Shown here: positions 53,769 to 64,000 of the stretch, in pieces
How positions within the stretch are numbered: the first letter of the stretch is position 1
Layout: each line of letters opens with the position of its first letter
Origin: Nothopassalora personata
Taxonomy: Eukaryota > Ascomycota > Dothideomycetes > Mycosphaerellales > Mycosphaerellaceae
Direction of reading: 5' to 3'
Assembly: GCA_033816765.1 (NCBI GenBank)
Contig: CM066292.1
Location: forward strand, 5,208,001-5,272,000
Length of the DNA stretch: 64,000 nucleotides
Program-made: the position numbers and the translations under genes
The notes under the pieces: model-generated
The model's input: only the letters and a program-made list of their open reading frames with translations
Told to the model about the DNA's origin: nothing
The model's database searches: none

Positions 53769-54261
53769 GTACTTCTTTGCTGGGGTAGACCGTAGGGGAC
53801 GGGCGCGAAGGGTATAGAGAGTGTATAGAGTGGGATAGAGTGTACATTCTGTAGGATCAGCTGAATGAGATGATTCTCCGATAGGCCACAATGGCATGGA
53901 CCGAGCTCTCACTCTCAAGAGATGTGGCAGTCTGGTGTATGTCGGAAAAACATGCGGCGTGTCAGGAAGAGTGTCTTGGCATGTGACTCAAGCCTGAGGA
54001 GGACACGAATGACTTTCGAGGACACGGCTTCGATACGATTCTTTTGAGCACGGATGACTATCCTACGACACAACAGAGGCTCTATCACAATACAAAGTCG
54101 CGGCCACTGTCATCTGCCAGCTTTTCGCATTTTCACATCATCGACAGATAATCCGCACGTGAAAAACCATTCACCAACCACTCCACCACAACCACTGCAC
54201 GGCCTCGCCAGTCCCATACACACACTCAGCACACCGAACCCAAATATTGACGCTCTTCAAA
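53769..54261. other. Intergenic DNA
   Basis: No gene is supported. This is the likely 3' UTR of the acyltransferase gene and the promoter of the small membrane protein. Confidence 0.4.
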
Positions 54262-54753
54262 ATGTCCACCCTCACAACCCGTCTCTCCTCTCTCCTCCCT
54301 CTCCCCAGAGATACAACATCAACCGTCCCCTCCCTCCAACCACAACAATCGACCCTTACCAAACCACCACACCCACCACCCAAACGCGCCCACAAACCTC
54401 GCACCACCAGACCCAGCATGAAAACCCACTTCGCCACACCCCAGGACTCCGCCTACCTCATCGCCACCACAGGCGGGATCATCTTCCTCTTCGGCCTCAT
54501 CACATGCTTCGAGTTCGCGTGGTATACTCTGCCGATGATGGCTGCGGGGCTACTGATGGGGTATGCGCCGTGGAGTGGGTGGTTGATCGGGGTGTTGGAG
54601 AAGAATTCTGCGACGGGGGAGGACGAGATGTATCGATGTTTCCACATGGAGAATCGGCGGAGGAGACGGGAGAGGTTGGCGAGGGAGGAGAAGGCGAGAA
54701 GGAAGACGAATGGGGAGTTTGTTGGGGAGAGGAGGGGGTCGGGCAGGATTTGA
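54262..54753 (+). CDS. Small two-span membrane protein, hypothetical
   Basis: The ATG at 54262 gives 163 residues. The N-terminal third is Ser/Thr/Pro and basic (MSTLTTRLSSLLPLPRDTTS, HKPRTTRPSMKTHFATPQDS). Two hydrophobic spans follow, SAYLIATTGGIIFLFGLITC and YTLPMMAAGLLMGYAPW, then a short loop and a strongly basic coiled tail (ENRRRRRERLAREEKARRKT). I do not recognise the family. The frame has normal coding bias in its second half, and the membrane topology is convincing. Longer frames on either strand across this region are shadows of it. Confidence 0.55.
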   Translation: MSTLTTRLSSLLPLPRDTTSTVPSLQPQQSTLTKPPHPPPKRAHKPRTTRPSMKTHFATPQDSAYLIATTGGIIFLFGLITCFEFAWYTLPMMAAGLLMGYAPWSGWLIGVLEKNSATGEDEMYRCFHMENRRRRRERLAREEKARRKTNGEFVGERRGSGRI

Positions 54754-56299
54754 GAGGAGGTACAGTAGTTTGCTGTGCAGCATTAAACACGACAGTGCGG
54801 TTCTGCAGCCACTCGAGCTAGATCTTGGCTCCTCCGTGTCATTCATTGATCATGACCCTGAATCAAAGGCCAAAGCGCCATGTATCCACCTGGAGCTTCA
54901 GCAGATTATCTTCCAAGCCTCGCACGATGGAGCAAGTAAGTACTGATGGAAACTTCCGAGGCGTCACTCAAAGGCATAGCGCTGTAAGTAGCCCCCCCCC
55001 CCCGCCCATGGATGGAGGGTTAGCTAGTGGTCGCCCGTGGACCGAGGTGCTGGTGGATTCCAGTTGTACATATATCAGTCTGGGAGACAGTGTCGACGCT
55101 ATCATTGTGATCAGCACAGACCTTCGTGCGCTTGGGTTAGTCCAGATACTTCTTTTACACATACCAATGAGTATTATGACTTGTAACGCCAATGGCACCC
55201 GTTGAAAACCACTGGTTCTATTGACAAACATGGTTGATTGATCACTTGAGAGTCGACACACGGGCCGGCTATATGGGATTGAGCTGGTTTCTAGCGCGTT
55301 GGAACATCTTAAACCTTGTGGTTTCGTGGTTCAATACGGGTATCACATCTGACCCTCACCCGTCACATTACATCGCCGATGTCCATCCATTGCTTGGACT
55401 GAACGGACGCTAACGATGTAAGTGTAGTTTCGTTCTGCTGATATGCTTGGCTTACGAGGCTCGGACTCGTCCAATGACGCTGGTAGCCACGTGATGGTGT
55501 CGTAGAAGGAGGAAGGACCCAGGGTGTGACTGCCTGAATATCAACAGGGCACTTTCTCGTAGCACAAGTACGCCCCGATCGTGCTTGATGAGCTCTAAAT
55601 ACACACAACCGCAAGCCAGGAGTGGACAGGAGCCGTATGTTGGTTGCCGAAATGCACTCACATGCTGTGCGTGAATGATCACTTGCTACTGTGCGGTACC
55701 ATGGCTGGCGTGGGGCAAGTGGTATCCTCTAGGGATGCCCAGAAGACCACAATACCCTCAACATGCGGAAATCAATACCATGTGCGACCTGATCGCTGTA
55801 GAGCAAGTTGTCGTGATTGATTCTAATGGAACGGCACCTGCCTTGCCAGACGTGAGGTCCGTGCGGTCCGCGTGCTAGCCGTTTATCCGAAACACGGAGC
55901 GGAGCGGATTCAGGTGTCGACCGGTGGCGACGGGAGAGGTCAAGGTGAGAAGGCACGAAACCTCGCAGGATAGCAGACTTGGATGGAAGCAAGCGGCTAG
56001 CGATCCCACAGACGGGAGATCCCATGCGATTCACCTACCACCACACCATCGTCACTCTATGTCAGCCTCAGCACCCTCTCGGTCAGGGCTCAAGGATTAA
56101 TCCAGAGCAGTGGCCAACATCTCGCGCTTCGTCTCTCTTCTTAAACACTCTCCTGCCTCTGTGTCGCATCCTCGTCGGCCGTGCTGCTCGCCATGTCGTT
56201 CGCCCCGCCTAGCTGCGATTGCCACTCGATTCATGCTTTGAGCACGATTTGTAGGCCTTCCGGACCAGCTTATTGTTGTCAATCTTGCCGATCTTGTAC
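54754..56299. other. 1.5-kb gene-poor DNA
   Basis: A run of about 11 C lies at 54993-55003. Short frames on both strands show no family features. I see no repeat pair, RNA gene or element. Confidence 0.4.
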
Positions 56300-56978
56300 T
56301 TAGTGCCAGTCGTCATCAAAATCGTCTTCCCTGTGCTCGTCCTTGGGTCGCTCCGCCGGCAGAATTTCCAACTGCGTATTGTCTTCCAACCTGTCCCAGA
56401 GATAGCCTCCTTTCACCCAACAGCAGTGTGATATCTCCGGCTCGTCATACACACGATCGACCGGCTCGACCAAGTCTCTGGCGTACGTCAGCTTTTCTTG
56501 GTGGTATGCCCTGAATCCGAGCTTATCAGCCACTTCCACTATGGTGGGCGGTTGAGACAGGAACATCTTCCGCCAGGAGGCTTCGCTCCGACGCCACGAT
56601 CTGGAAAGTCGTTGCTCTAGCTTGATGTCTGTTGATCCGTGCATGGCTAATTTTAACGGAATCAGTAGTGGGTTGGCGAAAACTTTCATAGCAGTGATGC
56701 TTCCTGGGTAGCTCCACAAGTCGCGGGCGTCCTCAGTCTCTCTCCCTATCTATACATCAGCATTCGATTGAGTCCGAGTTCGGCTGTGCCGTACACTGGT
56801 TGATGAGAGTTCCACCTCCCACAGGCAGTAAGAAGAGCGCCCGCTGCAGCTTCTGTGATCGTGTGACGAGATCGCGCCATGTGCGACAGACACGTTGGCA
56901 CAGTAGTAAATCTTTGCTGGGCAGACCGTGCAGTACGGCCTCGAGTAGCTCGTATGTGGCGAGAACCTTTGCAGTCAT
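56300..56978 (-). CDS. F-box protein, gene model uncertain
   Basis: The ATG at 56978 gives MTAKVLATYELLEAVLHGLP, then SKDLLLCQRVCRTWRDLVTR and SQKLQRALFLLP, a clear F-box of a family abundant in Dothideomycetes. The frame stops after DSIEC at about 56757. The rest of the family follows in another frame from about 56719 to 56300: FANPLLIPLKLAMHGSTDIK, then SWRRSEASWRKMFLSQPPTI and an acidic end. An intron between 56780 and 56690 could join them, but no donor and acceptor pair I tried keeps both frames, so it may be disrupted. The expected role is an SCF ubiquitin-ligase adaptor. Confidence 0.55.
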
Positions 56979-57475
56979 AGTGGTGGTACTTTGCTGCGGG
57001 TTTGTCTGGCTGATGTACAGTAGACGCCACGAGTCTGTCAGGGGAGTGCGTAACGTCGGAATGGCAAGGCCGCGATCACATATTCACAGTGCCTGCAATC
57101 ACAGAGCCTTCGTCTGCATCCGATTCGCATCATATCCCTCATCAGGGACCCGGGTGTCCACTCTCGTTAGTAGATGTGCCGTGGTCAGACGGTTAGCGGC
57201 TTGCACTTTCAGCGTCTACTCCCCATCCATGACGTGAATCTCGTTTCGTGCCTCCTTGCATTGTTGAGACCCCGTCAACCCTTCGTATGACTCGGTACAG
57301 TGATGGATGCCGCTTAGAAATGCACCTCCGCTCGGCTTGCGGGGCTGACTCTGCCCCACCACGATCCCTGACGTCGACTTTCACTGTTCAGCTACCAAGC
57401 AAGCACCTTTGGCGACGAATTTGGAAGCCTCAAGTACATCCGTGGCCCAACCATGATGGTTGCCATCTCTCGAAC
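56979..57475. other. Intergenic DNA between F-box and MBL-fold genes
   Basis: This is a divergent promoter region. The MBL frame is open upstream to 57248, but those codons show no similarity to relatives. Confidence 0.35.
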
Positions 57476-58561
57476 ATGTCTCACCACAACCTTATCGAAC
57501 TTGACTCCGTCGAAGTTCTAGTCATAATCGACAACGAACTCGATCCAATCTCACAATGCCCCAATCCAGCAGTCCAACAATCCGGCAGCCTCAAAGACAT
57601 CGCCATAGCAGGCAAGCCACCAGCCGAGCCTCGTGCCGGAGCGATCCGCGAGTTTAAAATGGAGGACATCTGCTGTAGTGCTCACGGACTCTCTCTAATG
57701 ATCACCGGTATCAAAGGTGACCAGCAGCGAACAATCCTGTTCGACACAGGCCCAGAAGAATCAGCCTTTGAACGAAATGCGAAGCGCCTCAAGGCGGATC
57801 TGGCCAAGATCGAGACGATTCAACTATCGCATTGGCATCGGGACCACTCTGGTGGGATGTTGAAGGTACTGCGTATGATTGATGAGGCTAGAGCCGGGAT
57901 CGAGTCACAGCTGCCGCCAGTCAGTGTTGATCTTCATCCGGACCGTCCGATGTACAGTGGTATCAAAGTCCCGGATGTGTCGCCGTTCTCAATGGAAGCG
58001 GATCCGAGCTTTGAGGAGATTGACAAAGTGGGTGGAAAGGTGCTTAAGAGTGACCAGCCGCACACTGTCCTTGATGATATGTTCCTCGTGTCGGGAGAGA
58101 TACCGAGGGTGACGGAGTATGAGAAAGGCCTTAGGTTTGGGACACGATTACGTAGCCTTGAGAAGGGCTGGGAGGATGACTCACTTATGAAGGATGAGAG
58201 GCTGCTGATGTGCCAGGTTAAAGGTGTGGCTGCAGGCCGAGGTGATACTTCCATAGCTTACATACGTCCAGGAAAGGGTATTGTAATGTTCACCGGCTGC
58301 TCGCACGCAGGAGTCGTCAACGCTTCTAGACACGCGGTGGAGCTCGGCCAGGGAACACCGCTGTACGCCGTCATGGGCGGATATCACCTTGCAGATGGTG
58401 AGCCAGCGCTTGTGCAGAAGGCTGTATCTGACCTGAAAGCTCTGGACGTGCAGGTATTGCTGGCGGGCCATTGCACAGGATGGCGAGCTAAGTTTGAGAT
58501 ACAAAATCAGATGCCGGGACGGCTTGTTCCTTCGTTCGTGGGGTCCAAGTTCGTACTGTAA
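57476..58561 (+). CDS. Metallo-beta-lactamase-fold hydrolase
   Basis: The frame is open from about 57248, but the ATG at 57476 (MSHHNLIELDSVEVLVIIDN) matches where relatives begin; this gives 361 residues in a single exon. Metal-binding motifs: SHWHRDHSGGML (HxHxDH), TGCSHAGVVNA, GGYHLA and AGHCTGW. ILFDTGPEESAFERNAKRL lies before the first motif, as in this fold. The protein belongs to the group near methanopterin-related RFA-P synthase-like MBL proteins found in many fungi, whose substrates are unknown. Earlier ATGs at 57287 and 57320 are possible but would add a Cys/Arg-rich extension with no counterpart. Confidence 0.85.
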   Translation: MSHHNLIELDSVEVLVIIDNELDPISQCPNPAVQQSGSLKDIAIAGKPPAEPRAGAIREFKMEDICCSAHGLSLMITGIKGDQQRTILFDTGPEESAFERNAKRLKADLAKIETIQLSHWHRDHSGGMLKVLRMIDEARAGIESQLPPVSVDLHPDRPMYSGIKVPDVSPFSMEADPSFEEIDKVGGKVLKSDQPHTVLDDMFLVSGEIPRVTEYEKGLRFGTRLRSLEKGWEDDSLMKDERLLMCQVKGVAAGRGDTSIAYIRPGKGIVMFTGCSHAGVVNASRHAVELGQGTPLYAVMGGYHLADGEPALVQKAVSDLKALDVQVLLAGHCTGWRAKFEIQNQMPGRLVPSFVGSKFVL

Positions 58562-58703
58562 CGAGTGAGGTCGACACTGTAGAGAGTCAGGTTCTGGGCA
58601 AGACGAATCGCAGATCGGTCTAGCAAACGTTGTGCATCGTCCTAGGCTGGATCGAAGTTCAGACGCAACAGCCAAGAGCAATTCATTCTGCTATCTTGAG
58701 ATC

Positions 58704-60209
58704 TCAATCGCTATCAGTCTCCCACTCATCGTCACCATCCTCCTCATCGGTAGCTGTACTGGTGGCGGTGAATCTTCCGAGAAAGCCTTCTTCGCCAGTA
58801 AAGACTGTGGTCTCTGTTGGCTGGGGTTCGCCCCAGAGATATGGCGGATAATAGTTGCTCCTGTCGACGTAAGACACCGTAAGCTCTATACCAATCTTCT
58901 TGGTTGCATCCGCGGCTTTCCTGATGATGCCCTTCGTGGTCTCGCTCAACGTTCTCAGTCCGAGGGTTGAAGAGTCGTAGTACGCAATATTGAGACGCTT
59001 GAGTGATTCTGGTACAGAACATGATGGCGCACGTAAGAACGGCACGAGTGCAATCGGCGAATCTGTCAGCGAATGGTTGCCAATCTCTCGTCGAATTGGC
59101 GCCATCGCTTTGAATGTGATCGACTTAAGATTTGGCGGCGAGCGTGAGGTCATCAGCGCTCGTTCAAAGTCTGGACACTGGCCATGAAGCGACACTTCTT
59201 CGAGAGCTGTAAAATCGGCAAAGCCTGCCTCGACGGGGCTTTTCTTGATGTTGACCCACCGAGCCAGTTGCAAGTGTTGATGGAAAGTCTCTGTCGTGAC
59301 GTAGGCAAGCATACGCAAAGAATGTTTCTGTTGGCTCAGAGCAGTAATCGTGGTCTGTGGATCCATCTGAAAGAGATGATTCGAGGTAGGATCGATGTCA
59401 TCGCCAAAATGCCGGATGTTGTGGCAGTTCTCACCCAGATGTAGCTCTTCCAGTGTTGCCGGTAATGAAAGGATACTGTGCAGTCCGCCATGGGTGATAT
59501 TACACTCCTCGAGCTCGAGATGTTTTAACGGAGTCTTGTGCTTCTCGTGGACATGCTCCGTCACGTCGTCAAGGATGTTGACACAGGACATCTTCAACCA
59601 TGTCAGGCTTGGGTGTAGCAGGAGAGCAATGCTCCTATTGTCTAAGCTCCAGTATGGCGATTCGGCCCCATTCATGTGGAGGGTAAGCTTCTTCAATTTC
59701 TGGAGGGGTCGTGTAGGCACCATCGGTGCTATACTCGCCACAGCCCTTTCGAATGGTTCGAACAGGCGGTCAAATATTTCCTGCCAGTCTTCTTGCTCCT
59801 CGAAGCTAGTACTGTTGCATTCTGGGCTCTCGAACATGATCTCTCTTAGATTCGTAGCTTCCGTGAGGAGTGCGGACAGGGCGGCATAGTTCTGTAGATA
59901 ATCACCGTCACAGGGAATGTCAAGTGCGCGTATGGCGGCAGCTCTTTCTGAGCGAGATGAGATGGCTGTGATGATCTGATCTGTGCGATAGCCTGACCGA
60001 AGCAGTATTGTACGGTATAACACGGGCTCCGCCAGATGTTGGATCCTGCGGCATGTTCTTGATAGACGCCTGACTGCTTTGATGCTGTCAATGTGTTCGA
60101 TGATGTGTGCAATCAGCTCGTTGGGCAGGTCCATCAACCGGAACTTGAATTGCGTGTTCATGGCGGCCATCCTGCGCATCGCTTTGGTAATGAGCAGCCT
60201 GAGTCTCAT
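58704..60209 (-). CDS. F-box protein with leucine-rich repeats
   Basis: The frame is open to about 60350, but the first good ATG is at 60209 (MRLRLLITKAMRRMAAMNTQ), giving about 501 residues. The F-box is at about 20-65: FRLMDLPNELIAHIIEHIDS followed by IKAVRRLSRTCRRIQHLAEP. Irregular Leu-rich repeats fill 110-440 (LKKLTLHMNGAESPYWSL, LKHLELEECNITHGGL, LEELHLGENCHNI, LEEVSLHGQCPDFE). The C-terminus is acidic (EEDGDDEWETDSD). It is probably an SCF substrate receptor; the substrate is unknown. A further exon upstream of 60350 cannot be excluded. Confidence 0.75.
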   Translation of the reverse strand: MRLRLLITKAMRRMAAMNTQFKFRLMDLPNELIAHIIEHIDSIKAVRRLSRTCRRIQHLAEPVLYRTILLRSGYRTDQIITAISSRSERAAAIRALDIPCDGDYLQNYAALSALLTEATNLREIMFESPECNSTSFEEQEDWQEIFDRLFEPFERAVASIAPMVPTRPLQKLKKLTLHMNGAESPYWSLDNRSIALLLHPSLTWLKMSCVNILDDVTEHVHEKHKTPLKHLELEECNITHGGLHSILSLPATLEELHLGENCHNIRHFGDDIDPTSNHLFQMDPQTTITALSQQKHSLRMLAYVTTETFHQHLQLARWVNIKKSPVEAGFADFTALEEVSLHGQCPDFERALMTSRSPPNLKSITFKAMAPIRREIGNHSLTDSPIALVPFLRAPSCSVPESLKRLNIAYYDSSTLGLRTLSETTKGIIRKAADATKKIGIELTVSYVDRSNYYPPYLWGEPQPTETTVFTGEEGFLGRFTATSTATDEEDGDDEWETDSD

Positions 60210-60734
60210 ATCGACGTAGATGATGTTGTCCCTCACAGAAGGCGATGCCTGCTCATTTGGGGAGTTGCTGTACAAAGAGGTGGGAGAAACTTCGACTTCT
60301 GCTGCAGAAGGTGGACGCAGGTTCTCTTGGTTTTTCAAGGACGGACTCACACATAGACAATACTCTTTACATCACTTCTCTTCTGTCAGATGTTGCTGCA
60401 AGCCTCTGGCTCAGGGAATGTTACTGTCTTGATGACGAGGTGCCCGACATAGCCCTCGAAGAAAGGGGTCGCTAGGACCACGGACGCGTCGACGTCATTG
60501 ACAGCACCTCGTTCACAAACAACAACACCATTCAACCTAGACGTCGGACATTGACTGTTGCTCTGGAAGCACTGTGTGTCATTCACCTTCCTCATAGAGC
60601 ATTCTTGGTTGTCCATGTCTCACACACCTTGACTCGTTGCAAATACTACTGATCTCCACACCACAACAGACACCACGGCAGCTACCAGACTTAGCAGATC
60701 CGGTCTGCCACCATCTACCCTCATCGCATTCAAT
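60210..60734. other. Divergent promoter region
   Basis: This lies between the F-box/LRR gene and the next gene on the + strand. No separate gene is supported. Confidence 0.35.
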
Positions 60735-61454
60735 ATGCCCAAAGCACCCACCAAATCCCGCACCACGACCACTCGAACCGATCCCATCGCCAAACCCACA
60801 CCCAGGTCCAAAGACCCCAAAGACTCTCACCTATACACCGACGACAACCCAGCCACCACAATCCATGGCACCGGTTTTAAAGACAAAGCAGCCGCCGAAC
60901 GTACTCTCGACCTCATCAAAAACCGCTCCCTAATCTACCAGTTCCAGACCGTCAACACCATGTACCACCGAGCCAAACACCACCCAGCCATGAAGAAAGC
61001 AGCAGAAGGCGCGTCCAGCACAGCAGATATGCGAGCCGCAACGGAGATCTTCCAACACTGGCTAAAGGTCACATACCCAGCGGAGAAAGACAGTCTCCGA
61101 GCTGGAGGCTTCAAGCCTTTGCTTAGTAAGAAGACCATAGAGCGTTACATGCCAAAGATTGAGGCGAGTGAGGAAGTGGATGAAGAGGCGAAGACGTTTG
61201 CGAAGGTATATGTTGGATTGGGAGCAAGGAAGAAGTTGGGAAATTTACTGGTCGACGATTCGAAACCTACGGAAGCGGATTGCGAGAGGAGGAGGTATAA
61301 CGTTCTTGATGAACTTGTGGGAAAGGGTAAAGAGGAGGGACAGGATAGCTGGAAGCTTAGTGAGTTGTGGCAGGATGATCGTGAGGTGTCGGAGGCGCAT
61401 TTGAGGTTGATTTCGTGGGCTTGGAGTCCGGTGCCGGAGAAGAAGTTGCCTTGA
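60735..61454 (+). CDS. Conserved hypothetical protein, 239 residues
   Basis: This is a single exon from the ATG at 60735. The N-terminus is basic and disordered (MPKAPTKSRTTTTRTDPIAK). A helical region follows: TIHGTGFKDKAAAERTLDLI, KNRSLIYQFQTVNTMYHRAK, then KVYVGLGARKKLGNLLVDDS and WDxxR-like segments near the end (SWKLSELWQDDREVSEAHLR). It has no transmembrane span or signal peptide. I recall similar short proteins in related fungi but no assigned function. The length, codon use and start context support a real gene. Confidence 0.7.
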   Translation: MPKAPTKSRTTTTRTDPIAKPTPRSKDPKDSHLYTDDNPATTIHGTGFKDKAAAERTLDLIKNRSLIYQFQTVNTMYHRAKHHPAMKKAAEGASSTADMRAATEIFQHWLKVTYPAEKDSLRAGGFKPLLSKKTIERYMPKIEASEEVDEEAKTFAKVYVGLGARKKLGNLLVDDSKPTEADCERRRYNVLDELVGKGKEEGQDSWKLSELWQDDREVSEAHLRLISWAWSPVPEKKLP

Positions 61455-61975
61455 TGGCTCATGGATGAGCAAACGACGGAGTGAATTGAGTCACCAATGA
61501 CCTTTTACGATATGGTAATGGCACCAAGACTTGCCATGGGATGTCTGAGTCTGGCCAGGTTGTGCACAACGCGCTGAGGAGTATATTGCAATACCTTGCA
61601 CTCCGGTCCAATGCGATAGGTATTCCGAAGTTCCTTACCCTCAGTCAATGCGCCTCTTTGGCGCATGAGATGTTGGCTCCAGCGCGGCACCAAGCAAGTC
61701 CAGCATCGGTCACATGGTGCAAAGTAGACGTCTGGTCGGCCTCGCCTCCAGGGCATCGCCGCAGATCCCATAGGAATGGCTTGAAAGGACGGAAGCATAT
61801 TGACAGCGCTGCATTTGAAGGTCGCTCTAGCCGGAACAGATGAGAAGCTCTAGCTGAGACACTGAGGTGCTGGAGCTATGACTCTTCAAAGATTGGCCAA
61901 TCCTGTGGATGCTTCGTGGTCTTGACCTCACCAAATCCCCCACATGTCCAGCTTCCCTGGCTCAATGCCGGCGCA
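61455..61975. other. Intergenic DNA
   Basis: No gene or repeat is supported here. Confidence 0.4.
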
Positions 61976-62978
61976 CTACAACTCTTCGTAGCCCTTGTCA
62001 TCTACCGGAATTTCATACCACGCGCCAACATACGCTCTCTCCTCCTCATTCTTCCGTGAGCCGTCATGATACCACTCTGGCTGGCGCGTATACCACCAAT
62101 TGGGCTGACGAAAGCGCCATTCCCAACTCCCCAGACTCGTACCTTTCCACCCATCCTCTTCAGCGGTCATATCTGTGAACGCACTATCGAAATGTGTTCG
62201 ATGCTCATGAGGCAGGTGCATCTCTACCTCCTCGAGTCCAGTCATCACTCTCGGCAAGCGCATTGTTCTGGACGGCAGGTCTTGTGGTGGAGGCTGGCCT
62301 TCGTACAGATCACAACCATTCTGCCGCTCCATGTGAAAGATGACAGACAGAATGCGGGTGTTGCGGAGTTGGCTCAGGCATGGTTCGCGTCTTTGATGGT
62401 ACGCTCTGTTTGGCGTCACTCTTGGCAAGTGTGAATGTTGACTTCGTGAAGCTACTCGGGGATGAGGTTACAGCCATTGAGGGGTCTGTACTGAAAAGTG
62501 CCAAGGCGCTGAGCATCCTCATAACTCGCGATCTTTTCCAAGTCCTGGCGTCGGTCTCGAAGCCAGTCTGGTCCGAGGGTACTTGCTGAAAACCCATTGG
62601 CGATGTCATATCGCATTACGACACTCCAGCCAAGAAGTTGCTCTACCAGAGCTTCGGTTCCAGCAAAATGTCCTCCAGAGTATCTACCTCTCACACCGGA
62701 CGCATCATTTCAACTTGCTCCGCATCCTGTGCCGAATCGATTTGAGGCATGGTCGACTTTAAGTGTCGACTTCGGCACTCATGGCTGTCAATCCACTCGT
62801 TCGTCCCGTTCGTGCTAAGCGCACTCTTCACTACCTCGCCCAAAGGGAGCTTCTCGATTCCATTCTCTTCAGCGGTAGCTTCCTCCCAAGCCAGCTTGAT
62901 AGCTCGCCAAAGCGGCTTCGGCAAAGCGACATGCTGGCGATTGTGGCCAGAAGGCCAGCAAGCAGGAAGTTTGCACAC
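61976..62978 (-). pseudogene. Unrecognised minus-strand gene in three frames
   Basis: Three consecutive minus-strand stretches look coding but in changing frames: 62978-62691 (LPKPLWRAIKLAWEEATAEE), 62694-62452 (QLLGWSVVMRYDIANGFSAS, DWLRDRRQDLEKIASYEDAQ) and about 62332-61976 (RTMRLPRVMTGLEEVEMHLP, FRQPNWWYTRQPEWYHDG, ending DDKGYEEL). No ATG starts the first stretch, and no GT..AG pair I tried joins them. It may be a frameshifted pseudogene or a multi-exon gene I cannot resolve. The family is not recognised. Confidence 0.35.
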
Positions 62979-63439
62979 ATCATCTTCATGGTTGAGTGGA
63001 AGCCACGTGGTCGTAGTTTCTGGATGGCTGTAGGTCGGTGACGGGAGAAGACGAAACTGGACGCGATTTAAAAATTACCAATAGAGCACGGACCATGGAA
63101 TTTTGCGCAGCTATTCACTTGCATGTGCAACGCCATTGCAAGGTAGAAGACGCGGAGTCTCAAGAAGCCACATGCAGTTGAGGTTCATCACGCAGGACCT
63201 GAACGCACAACTTGCGCTTTCAGAGGCTTACAGGTCATCGAAGCATCAAGGAGCTCGATAACAGATGACCGCAGTATCTACACTGGCAGCCCGTGGTAAA
63301 TATGCCCTGATAATCCCCTGTCGCTCAAGAATAGCAAAACAGAATGCGTACGCCAACGAGCAGAATGCACTGGTTGCATGTGCCCACAACTTCGCCACGA
63401 CGGCCATGAACAGAATCAACAAGGAAAAGTCAAGGACTG
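62979..63439. other. Spacer with a possible membrane-spanning frame
   Basis: A short minus-strand frame (63443-63246) reads TVLDFSLLILFMAVVAKLWA, a good transmembrane segment, directly after the stop of the edge gene. It might be a frameshifted or spliced continuation of that gene. No other gene is supported. Confidence 0.3.
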
Positions 63440-64000
63440 TCAAAAGAGCTGATCTTCCGCCTCAGAGTACTCAAACGGACTCACCACCCGCCTCTTCAGC
63501 ACAACCTCCGCCCTCGCCGCATTTCCTGGACCACCAACGAGAACTCCCTGCATCCACTGCTGTGGCTGATCTCCAACGCCTCTGTTGACCCACCCAGTAT
63601 ACCGCATCCGCCTCAAAAGGTGATCTTGAGCATCAGCAGTTTCGATGACGAACCAGCTCGGAAGCGACATCGTCAGCCTTGCTTTAGGGTTGAGCCACTC
63701 TCGTTGCGCTTTGAGCTGTCTAGCCATTATTTCGGCAGTGTCGACAAGCACGCGCGCTGGAAAGTTGCTGTCGTTGCGCTTTTGTGCGAGACTCTTAATG
63801 TAGCCGTCGATAATGGCTTGTCGTTCCTCGAGGCCAGCAGGAGGTTCTGGGATCTTGAGCGTTGGTGGGGGTGGCGGGTGGTCCCGAGGTGGCGCTACGT
63901 AGCCTCGAGGTGGAGAGATACTATCGGATCTCTTTCGTGGTTGCTCAGACCTTCTAGTCGATTGCGTAGAAGGTCCAGCGTCTTGCGGAGGAGCATCTGA
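63440..64000 (-). CDS. 3' part of a gene running off the right edge
   Basis: The minus frame is open from the window edge to the stop at 63440. It begins with a Pro/Ser-rich segment (PPRGYVAPPRDHPPPPPTLK), then LEERQAIIDGYIKSLAQKRN, a helical part (VDTAEIMARQLKAQREWLNP) and a C-terminal domain (LTMSLPSWFVIETADAQDHL, RYTGWVNRGVGDQPQQWMQG, ending SEAEDQLF). I do not recognise the family. The 5' end lies outside the window. Confidence 0.55.
   Translation of the reverse strand, partial: SDAPPQDAGPSTQSTRRSEQPRKRSDSISPPRGYVAPPRDHPPPPPTLKIPEPPAGLEERQAIIDGYIKSLAQKRNDSNFPARVLVDTAEIMARQLKAQREWLNPKARLTMSLPSWFVIETADAQDHLLRRMRYTGWVNRGVGDQPQQWMQGVLVGGPGNAARAEVVLKRRVVSPFEYSEAEDQLF

Noticed and set aside
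54054..54821. 255-codon + strand ORF rich in Pro, His and Thr
   Set aside because: It overlaps the two-span membrane protein in another frame; composition reflects CA-rich DNA.
57165..57215. tRNA-like sequence (TGGTCAGACGGTTAGCGG)
   Set aside because: It resembles a D-arm, but no B box (GGTTCGA-type) or acceptor stem follows, so no tRNA is supported.
1..64000. CRISPR arrays, operons, riboswitches, phage genes
   Set aside because: The window is eukaryotic; no regularly spaced repeats, ribosome binding sites or phage proteins were seen.

Overview
The window is nuclear DNA of a filamentous ascomycete. Introns are short (about 47-66 nt) with GT..AG ends, genes lie on both strands with their own promoters, and the gene set is typically fungal: HET domain, sterol acyltransferase, fungal GT31, CVNH and Hst2-type sirtuin. 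Secreted-protein genes, many F-box and LPxELR ('2EXR-like') genes and CpA-avoiding transposon DNA suggest a Dothideomycete near the Mycosphaerellales. That placement is inference from gene content, not from a tree.

Layout. 1-3 kb: the 3' part of a DIL-domain gene and an allantoicase gene. 3.4-10.7 kb: accessory-looking DNA with a broken Argonaute gene lacking most of its PIWI domain, a secreted GH18-like protein, 1.8 kb of degenerate DNA, and a Tc1/mariner element almost free of CpA and TpG. 10.8-13 kb: the mitochondrial ABC transporter ATM1. 13.5-17.3 kb: no intact gene, but three decayed ones (a small secreted protein, a Kex2-type repeat precursor, and a membrane protein of a CxFxPL family). 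18-28 kb: DIM1 rRNA dimethylase, a glycine-rich CVNH protein, two diverged GT31 glycosyltransferases in the same orientation, and a PLC-like phosphodiesterase. 28.9-34.7 kb: a small secreted protein, two broken F-box genes and an intact HET-domain gene. 36-40.5 kb: a membrane SH3 protein and a CSN12/Thp1-like PCI protein. 40.8-46.2 kb: a cluster of five related LPxELR-family genes in both orientations, one apparently intact and four damaged, with a MITE-like element inside. 46.4-54.8 kb: Hst2-type sirtuin, DLH-SnoaL fusion, arginine methyltransferase RMT2, sterol O-acyltransferase and a small membrane protein. 56.3-64 kb: F-box genes, a metallo-beta-lactamase-fold protein, a conserved hypothetical gene, gene fragments, and a partial gene at the right edge.

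The housekeeping genes are single transcription units with unrelated roles: purine salvage, Fe-S export, ribosome assembly, sterol storage, deacetylation and methylation. No intact biosynthetic cluster is present. The most interesting material lies in the decayed stretches: a lost RNAi Argonaute, a possible former secreted-peptide locus, a transposon apparently shaped by RIP, and a birth-and-death cluster of LPxELR genes.

Coordinates of exon edges were worked out by hand and may be off by a base or two. Pseudogene limits are approximate.
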